From Marivita lacus (GTDB taxonomy: Bacteria; Pseudomonadota; Alphaproteobacteria; Rhodobacterales; Rhodobacteraceae), in NCBI RefSeq assembly GCF_014637725.1, contig NZ_BMFC01000010.1:62001-126000 (forward strand): a stretch of 64,000 nt of DNA, given 5' to 3'. Every line of letters starts with the position of its first letter. The first letter of the stretch is position 1. The position numbers and the translations under genes were made by a program. Positions 58,926-64,000 of this stretch are shown piece after piece. The notes beneath the pieces are model-generated. The model saw only the letters and a program-made list of their open reading frames with translations. It was not told where the DNA came from and ran no database searches.

Positions 58926-60575
58926 TTACTCTTCGATCGTCATCGGGGCGATGTCGATGAACCAGTTCTTTGGCTGGGTCACGTTGCCGACCTTGGACGA
59001 CATCGCGCGCGGACCCACGTCATGGGCGATCCAGACGAACGGTGCCTCCTCGACGATCCGGGTGTGCAGGCGGGCCAATGCCGCGTCGCGATCCGCATCC
59101 GCAAAGGACGTGCGGGCATCGGCGATCAGGGCATCGAACTCGTCATTCCCGAAAAGGCCCCAGTTGTTGGACACCGGTGGGAAGGTTTCGGTCGACACGA
59201 AGCGGACCATCGCAAAGAACGGGTCCATCGTGGCGAAGGACACGTTGATCGCATGGGCGCCCCGTGCGCTTTCATCCGCCGCACCCTTGCGCCAGTTGGT
59301 GAACACGGTGTTCCATTCCAGAACGTCCAGCTCCACGTCGAAGAAGCAATCCGCCAGCGACTGCTGCACGTATTCGTTCATCGTGACCGGCTGCATCTGA
59401 CCCGAACCCGATGCCGAGGTCTGGACCTTGACCTTGACGGGGTTGTCCGTCGAGAATCCCGCTTCGGTCATCAGCGCACGTGCCGCATCGGGATCGTAGC
59501 GAATATCGAAGGACGGGTTGCCCCACCACGGGTGACCCGGCTCGACCGACCCCTTGGGGATGCCCATGTAGCCGCCCAGCAGAACCTGGAGTTCTTCGCG
59601 GTTGACGCAGAGGTTGGCTGCATGGCGCACCCGCTTGTCCAGCCAGGGCGAGCCCTCGTGGAACGACAGCTGCCACGGCCAGACATGCGGCTGCGGGTTG
59701 GAATAGATCACGTTGCCTTCGGCCTGAATGCGCGGGATCGCGTCCGGGGCAGGGGCTTCGATCCAGTCGACCTGACCCGACAGCAGGGCTGCGGTACGGG
59801 CGTTGGAATCGGGCAGCGGCACAAGAACCACGCGGTCGATGGTCGGGGTACGGGCCGGATCCCAATAGTTTTCGTTCTTGACCATCTCGAACCGTTCACG
59901 CGGCACAAACAGATCGCCTTCGAACGGGCCTGTGCCCGACGGATCGAACGCGAAGGCGCTCCATGCCGCGGCGGCGCGTTCCTTGGGGTCGGTGACCGCC
60001 GCATCGACGGCATCGTAAAGCGACTGCCAATGGGTCGGCGACGCCATCAAGAGCATCGTCATGTTGAGCGGCAGGAAGCTGTCGGGCTGTGTGGTCGTCA
60101 GCTCGACGGTCAGATCATCGATGGCGCGGGCCGAGACCAGCGTCGGCATGCGCGACTTTGTGGCGCCCACCTGATCGGGGGCAAAATGCGGTGCGGCCTC
60201 GTCCATCACCTTCTGCACGTTCCAGACCACGGCTTCGGCGTTGAAGGGCGATCCGTCATGGAAGGTCACGCCTTCGCGCAGCGTGAAGGTCCATTTGGTC
60301 GTGTCGTCCGGGTTCACCGCCCAGGCCGTGGCAAGGCCGGGGACGATGCCGCTCGGTTCGGTTTCCGACGACAGGTCCCAATGCGTCAGCGCATCGTACA
60401 TCGGGATGCCGGTAAAGCGGTTGCCTTCAAAGCCCTGATCCGGCTGGCCGGACGTGCGCGGAATATCCGCAGCAGTCATGCCGATGGTCAGTGTCTTTTC
60501 GGCCCAGACCGGACCTGCAGCCAGCATGGCTGTCATCAGTGCGATCGCAGAGGATCGGTACAAGGTATTCCTCAT
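58926..60575 (-). CDS. Dipeptide/oligopeptide ABC transporter substrate-binding protein
   Basis: A 549-aa SBP_bac_5 protein. Signal peptide MRNTLYRSSAIALMTAMLAAGPVWA, then EGVTFHDGSPFNAEAVVWNVQKV and VPLPDSNARTAALLSGQVDWIEAP. AGGAG precedes ATG 60575. First gene of the operon; ligand unknown, possibly a dipeptide, D-amino-acid peptide or opine. Confidence 0.92.
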   Translation of the reverse strand: MRNTLYRSSAIALMTAMLAAGPVWAEKTLTIGMTAADIPRTSGQPDQGFEGNRFTGIPMYDALTHWDLSSETEPSGIVPGLATAWAVNPDDTTKWTFTLREGVTFHDGSPFNAEAVVWNVQKVMDEAAPHFAPDQVGATKSRMPTLVSARAIDDLTVELTTTQPDSFLPLNMTMLLMASPTHWQSLYDAVDAAVTDPKERAAAAWSAFAFDPSGTGPFEGDLFVPRERFEMVKNENYWDPARTPTIDRVVLVPLPDSNARTAALLSGQVDWIEAPAPDAIPRIQAEGNVIYSNPQPHVWPWQLSFHEGSPWLDKRVRHAANLCVNREELQVLLGGYMGIPKGSVEPGHPWWGNPSFDIRYDPDAARALMTEAGFSTDNPVKVKVQTSASGSGQMQPVTMNEYVQQSLADCFFDVELDVLEWNTVFTNWRKGAADESARGAHAINVSFATMDPFFAMVRFVSTETFPPVSNNWGLFGNDEFDALIADARTSFADADRDAALARLHTRIVEEAPFVWIAHDVGPRAMSSKVGNVTQPKNWFIDIAPMTIEE

Positions 60576-60679
60576 TTCATTACTCCTGTTGAACGTCTGG
60601 ACCAAGCCACTCAGTCCGGCCGTGTCCTTGAAGGTGAGAATGAGAAGTCGCCAACTCACGTCGACAAGTGAGTATCAGA

Positions 60680-60687
60680 TTGTATAC
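60680..60687. promoter_or_regulatory. TTGTATAC, possible GntR operator half
   Basis: TTGTATAC lies upstream of the SBP gene; its inverse GTATACAA lies at 60839-60846 in the gntR start. FCD GntR proteins bind TNGTNNACNA-type sites. Confidence 0.4.
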
Positions 60688-60827
60688 GTTATCAATTAAA
60701 AAAGTTCACAATAGCTTGAATTTCACTCACTCCCAACGCAAATGCCTGATTTATAGGCATAAAAGAGGACCGCGCGGAAAGCGGGGAAACTGGGGATGAC
60801 ATTCCGGCCCAAACAGGGGAAAAGGGC

Positions 60828-61577
60828 ATGCGAAAACTGTATACAAACGTGAGCAGTCCAAACATGAGCATCACGCAGCAAGAGGCGAGTTTCATCCGCG
60901 GGCTTCAGGCGGATATGGTGCAGAACCCTGTCTATACTGGCGTTGAGCGCGCCATTCTCGAACAGCGGCTTCCGCCGGGAATGCGCCTTGCCGAGACCGA
61001 TCTGGCGGAATTCTACGGCGTCTCGCGCACCATCGTGCGCACGGGGCTTCAGGCGCTGGCCCATTCGCATCTGGTCACCTTGCGCCCGAATCGCGGCGCC
61101 AGTGTCGCCAACCCGTCGCCGCGCGAAGCCCGCGAAGTGTTCGAGGCGCGCGAACTGCTCGAACCCCGGTCGGCCCGCGAGGCGGCGATGCGCGCGGGGC
61201 GTGCCGATGTGCGGGCGCTGCGCCTGCATGCGCAGGAAGAGCACGATGCCATGCGCGACAACGAATCCGGCCGCGCGCTTCGGCTGTCGGGGCGGTTTCA
61301 CGTGATGATCGCCCAGATCGCGAACCAGCGCACGATCGCCGAGATCATCGAAAACCTCGTGTCCCGGTCATCGCTGATCATCGCCCTGTACTGGACCCGG
61401 TCGAGCACGCGCTGCGACGAGGGCTGCCACAACGCGCTGATCGACGCGCTGGAACGCAATGATGCGACCGAGGCCGAGGAACTGATGCGCAGCCATCTTG
61501 TCGAGCTTCATTCGGCGCTGCGCTTCGACGTGGGCGATACCTCGAACCTGACTCTCAAGGACATGCTGGGCGACTGA
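60828..61577 (+). CDS. GntR family transcriptional regulator (FCD subfamily)
   Basis: A 249-aa protein. Winged helix with LPPGMRLAETDLAEFYGVSRTIVRTGLQALAHSHLVTL and an FCD ligand domain with SGRFHVMIAQIANQRTIAEIIENLVSRSSLI. GGGGAAAAGGGC precedes ATG 60828; ATG 60864 is a second possibility. Divergent from the peptide transporter operon, so it probably controls it. The 252-bp spacer is AT-rich. Confidence 0.87.
   Translation: MRKLYTNVSSPNMSITQQEASFIRGLQADMVQNPVYTGVERAILEQRLPPGMRLAETDLAEFYGVSRTIVRTGLQALAHSHLVTLRPNRGASVANPSPREAREVFEARELLEPRSAREAAMRAGRADVRALRLHAQEEHDAMRDNESGRALRLSGRFHVMIAQIANQRTIAEIIENLVSRSSLIIALYWTRSSTRCDEGCHNALIDALERNDATEAEELMRSHLVELHSALRFDVGDTSNLTLKDMLGD
60839..60846. promoter_or_regulatory. 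GTATACAA, possible second GntR operator
   Basis: The inverse of the site at 60680-60687, within the first codons of the gntR gene if ATG 60828 is used. Confidence 0.35.
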
Positions 61578-61608
61578 GCCGAGCGGGTCAGGTCACTGAT
61601 CCCGAAAC

Positions 61609-61626
61609 CTGTCATATTGCTGTGAG
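61609..61626 (+). promoter_or_regulatory. PhoB box upstream of phnF
   Basis: CTGTCAT, 4 nt, CTGTGAG: close to the alphaproteobacterial Pho box CTGTCAT-N4-CTGTCAT (two mismatches in the second half). It lies 44 bp before phnF. Confidence 0.65.
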
Positions 61627-61644
61627 GTGACTGCGGTAGCAGAG

Positions 61645-61660
61645 ATTCATTCGAATGAAT
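61645..61660. promoter_or_regulatory. Palindrome ATTCATTCGAATGAAT upstream of phnF, possible PhnF operator
   Basis: A perfect 16-bp palindrome 10 bp before the phnF ATG and next to its ribosome binding site, well placed for autorepression. Confidence 0.55.
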
Positions 61661-61670
61661 TGAGGGCCGC

Positions 61671-62384
61671 ATGACAACCGTGGATTGGACTTTTGTAAGG
61701 GACGCCATCGAGAGGGACATCCTCGACGGGCATCTTGCACCGGGCGATCGCATGCCCACCGAGCCTGAGCTTGTAAAGCAGTACGGCGTCGGGCGTCACA
61801 GTCTGCGTCGTGCCATCGCAGCTTTGGCCAAGCAAGGCAAACTGAGTGTCGAGCAGGGGCGCGGCACCTTCGTCAGTGCGCCCAAAATGCTGCATTACGA
61901 GTTGGGCAAGCGGACACGGCTGCGGCAGAACCTTGCCGACCAGACGGTCGATATCTCGCGCGAATTGCTCGAGGCCGAGGTGGTCGCAGCCCCGAACCGG
62001 GTCGCCCAGGCGCTCGACATCGCCGCGCAGGCGCAGGTGCATCATTCCCGCCGCCTGACCTCTGCCGATGGCCTGCCGATTGCGTTTGGTTCGATCTATC
62101 ATTCCGTCGATCGGTTCCCCTGTTTCCAGGAACGGCGTGCGGTGTTCGGGTCGATCACGGAAACCTACAGATCCTACGGGATCGACGATTACATCCGCAT
62201 GGAAACCACCTTCTACTCGCGTCAGGCGCGCCCGGACGAGGCGCGCATGCTGCATCAGCACCCGGACCTGTCGGTCACGATCATCCGCGCGATTGACGCC
62301 TTGCCGGACGGGCAGCCGATTTCCTTTTCCGAAATCATCTGGGCCGCCTCGCGGGTCCGGTTCAGCGTGGTGAGCGGCGCATGA
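61671..62384 (+). CDS. phnF: Phosphonate metabolism transcriptional regulator PhnF
   Basis: A 237-aa GntR/HutC-subfamily repressor. N-terminal winged helix LAPGDRMPTEPELVKQYGVGRHSLRRAIAALAKQGKLSVEQGRGTFV, C-terminal UTRA domain. Overlaps phnG (ATGA), so it is the first gene of the C-P lyase operon. Confidence 0.92.
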   Translation: MTTVDWTFVRDAIERDILDGHLAPGDRMPTEPELVKQYGVGRHSLRRAIAALAKQGKLSVEQGRGTFVSAPKMLHYELGKRTRLRQNLADQTVDISRELLEAEVVAAPNRVAQALDIAAQAQVHHSRRLTSADGLPIAFGSIYHSVDRFPCFQERRAVFGSITETYRSYGIDDYIRMETTFYSRQARPDEARMLHQHPDLSVTIIRAIDALPDGQPISFSEIIWAASRVRFSVVSGA

Positions 62385-62806
62385 AGACCAAGGCCACACA
62401 CAGCGACGTGCTGACGGTTCTCGCGCGGGCCGATGCCGCGCGCATCAAGTCCTTCGCGGAAACCCTGATCACCCCCTTGGGTGAGATCGACGTGCTGCAA
62501 AGCCGCACCGGGCTGGTGATGTTGCCGATGCGCGATACGGCGGGCGGTGCCACCTTTCACCTTGGCGAAGTTCTGGTCAGCGAAGCGCATGTGACCCGCG
62601 ACGGGATCGATGGCTACGGCATGCGGCGCGGGCGTGATCTGGAGGCGGCGATGGCGATGGCGCTGGTCGATCTTGCGCGGGCTTGCGGGATCGAGACCGC
62701 GCGCTGCGAGGCGTTCTGCGCGGACGAGGCGATCCGACAGGCGCAGGCTGACCGCGACACCCTGCGCTGTGTTCAGGCGACCCGCGTCGATATGGAGACC
62801 TTCTGA
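62381..62806 (+). CDS. phnG: C-P lyase subunit PhnG
   Basis: A 141-aa protein: LIQPLG-like FAETLITPLGEIDVLQSRTGLVMLPMRDTAGGATFHLGEVLVSEAHV, the PhnG core. Part of the PhnGHIJ complex that attaches phosphonate to the ribose of ATP. TGATG overlap with phnH. Confidence 0.93.
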   Translation: MKTKATHSDVLTVLARADAARIKSFAETLITPLGEIDVLQSRTGLVMLPMRDTAGGATFHLGEVLVSEAHVTRDGIDGYGMRRGRDLEAAMAMALVDLARACGIETARCEAFCADEAIRQAQADRDTLRCVQATRVDMETF

Positions 62807-63342
62807 TGTTGACCACTCCCATTCCGGATGCCGCAGAAACGCGGTCCAATGCCACGTTCGACGCCATCCTCTGGGCGCTCAGCCGCCCCGGACTGCCGCG
62901 CAACCTGCCCGAACCGGGCGAAGCCGCGTTGATCGAGGCGCTGCTGGACCGCGAATGCGCCGCCTATGCGGGAGACCCTTTGCTGATCCCCGTGCTGGCG
63001 CAAAGCGGCGCGCGGCTGGTTGATCTGTCAGAGGCGGATCACGTGTTTTTCGGACGGCTGCTTGACGCGGAATACTTGCGCGCATGCCGTGTCGGTTCAG
63101 ACCTTTATCCGGACGACGGGGCCACGCTCGTCATCCGGGCGCGGATCGGGCAGGGGGCGACCGTGCGCCTGACCGGGCCGGGTGTGAACGGGGTGGTCGA
63201 GTTGCAGCTTGACGGTCTGCCCGCAGGGTTCTGGCAGGAACGCGCGCGGCTCATTCGTTATCCGATGGGCTTCGATCTTCTGTTTCTGGACGGCGACCGC
63301 CTGATCGGTCTGCCGCGCTCCACCAAGGTCGAGGTGCTCTGA
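62806..63342 (+). CDS. phnH: C-P lyase subunit PhnH
   Basis: A 178-aa protein with FDAILWALSRPGLPRNLP and LTGPGVNGVVELQLDGLPAGFWQERARLIRYPMGFDLLFLDGDRLIGLPRST, the PhnH signature. Overlaps phnI (TGATG). Confidence 0.94.
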   Translation: MLTTPIPDAAETRSNATFDAILWALSRPGLPRNLPEPGEAALIEALLDRECAAYAGDPLLIPVLAQSGARLVDLSEADHVFFGRLLDAEYLRACRVGSDLYPDDGATLVIRARIGQGATVRLTGPGVNGVVELQLDGLPAGFWQERARLIRYPMGFDLLFLDGDRLIGLPRSTKVEVL

Positions 63343-64000
63343 TGGCCTATGTCGCAACCCGTGGCGGTGAACGCGCCATCGAACAATCCGAACGTCTGTT
63401 TCGCGCCGAGTTGGGCCAGATCGATGCGGCCCGCGTTGCAGAGGTGAAACAGGCGCTGCCCTATCTCGTGGATCGCGTGATGGGCGAGGCGTCGCTCTAT
63501 GACGAAGACCTGGCCGCGCTGGCGCTGGCGCAGACCGGCGGAGAGCTTTACGAGGCGGTGCTGGTCCTGCGGGCATGGCGCACGACGCAGCCGCGCCTGA
63601 CGGTGGCTGCGCCCATCGAACAGGACGACCTGTTCACCCATCGCCGCATCTCGGCCGCGTTCAAGGACATTCCCGGCGGTCAGGTTCTGGGGCCGACGCT
63701 GGATTACTCGCACCGGGTGCTGGCAACAGACGTGCTGACCGGCACGCCCTATGATCCACCCGCGGTCGAGCCCGCCGCAGACCCGGCCCCGGCGCATCAA
63801 CCATCGGTCAGCGCGTGGCAGGCGGCGAACGATCTGGTCGATCTGCCGAAACCCGACGCCGCAACAGGCGAGGCGATCCCGGACCTGACCCGCGAACCGC
63901 TCCTGTTCCCGTCCAAACGCGCCCACACGCTGCAAAGCCTCGCACGGGCGGAAACCGGTGGCGTTCTGGCCTTGGGATACGCCGCGATGCGCGGCTATGG
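63342..64000 (+). CDS. phnI: C-P lyase subunit PhnI, partial (cut by right edge)
   Basis: MAYVATRGGERAIEQSERLFRA and QTGGELYEAVLVLRAWRTTQPRL are the PhnI N-terminus; 219 residues are visible and the gene continues past the window. PhnI is the nucleosidase-like core of C-P lyase. PhnJ, PhnK and PhnL would be expected next. Confidence 0.93.
   Translation, partial: MAYVATRGGERAIEQSERLFRAELGQIDAARVAEVKQALPYLVDRVMGEASLYDEDLAALALAQTGGELYEAVLVLRAWRTTQPRLTVAAPIEQDDLFTHRRISAAFKDIPGGQVLGPTLDYSHRVLATDVLTGTPYDPPAVEPAADPAPAHQPSVSAWQAANDLVDLPKPDAATGEAIPDLTREPLLFPSKRAHTLQSLARAETGGVLALGYAAMRGY

Noticed and set aside
58776-60671. 631-codon plus-strand frame opposite the peptide-binding protein
   Set aside because: Antisense to a clear SBP_bac_5 gene with signal peptide; His/Arg/Gly-rich composition without a fold.
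1-64000. tRNA, rRNA, CRISPR arrays, insertion sequences, integrases
   Set aside because: None were recognised; spacers between genes are short and show no tRNA-like folds or direct-repeat arrays.

Overview
The window is a GC-rich, densely packed chromosomal segment of an alphaproteobacterium, most likely a Rhodobacteraceae (Roseobacter-group) species. The assignment rests on inference from several signs: a PhyR/NepR/EcfG general stress switch with GGAAC-N16-CGTT promoters, an Irr-type box, a phnF-phnG-phnH-phnI start of a C-P lyase operon, tupBCA, and many 1-8 bp stop/start overlaps. I found no rRNA, tRNA, CRISPR array, insertion sequence or prophage.

Layout. 1-9 kb: an MsbA-like exporter (cut by the left edge) coupled to a C-X5-R phosphatase, two PLP aminotransferases, lolE-lolD, a DUF3047 protein, a DMT transporter, a cytochrome c lipoprotein and small membrane proteins. 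9-20 kb: a general-stress island. A symmetric bidirectional EcfG promoter lies between phyR and nepR-ecfG. Further EcfG-type promoters precede a seven-gene operon (DUF2383, two small membrane proteins, DUF3618, AI-2E permease, amidoligase, class I glutamine amidotransferase), a 63-aa membrane protein and a DUF883-like gene. YihY, DUF1328, host-attachment-like and CsbD proteins sit alongside. 20-33 kb: a MocD/MocE-like desaturase-ferredoxin pair, a VanA-like Rieske oxygenase, LysR regulators, a polar amino-acid ABC transporter, an AstE/AspA-like deacylase and an oxidative catabolic set (GMC oxidoreductase, enolase-superfamily enzyme, AhpD-like protein). 33.8-37.8 kb: a four-gene DUF1185 / alpha-beta hydrolase / luciferase-like monooxygenase / aldehyde dehydrogenase operon.

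38-44 kb: an iron/heme module (IsdG/HmoA-like heme oxygenase, a 56-aa protein, HemP, three small proteins and Dps with an Irr-like box upstream) and the tungstate transporter tupBCA. 45-54 kb: a complete chemotaxis operon (STAS, CheY, CheA, CheW, MCP, CheW, CheR, CheB, and a large soluble receptor-like protein); its MCP is split by a one-base frameshift in an A-run. 54-61 kb: a dipeptide/oligopeptide ABC operon with an Asp/Glu racemase and a divergent FCD-GntR regulator. 61-64 kb: phnFGHI behind a PhoB-like box, running off the right edge.

The most interesting parts are the EcfG-driven amidoligase/glutamine-amidotransferase operon, the symmetric stress promoter, a pseudo-receiver gene inside the stress island, the heme-iron cassette with its putative Irr site, and the DUF1185/LLM operon. 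All functions are read from sequence motifs and gene order only; no database search was possible.
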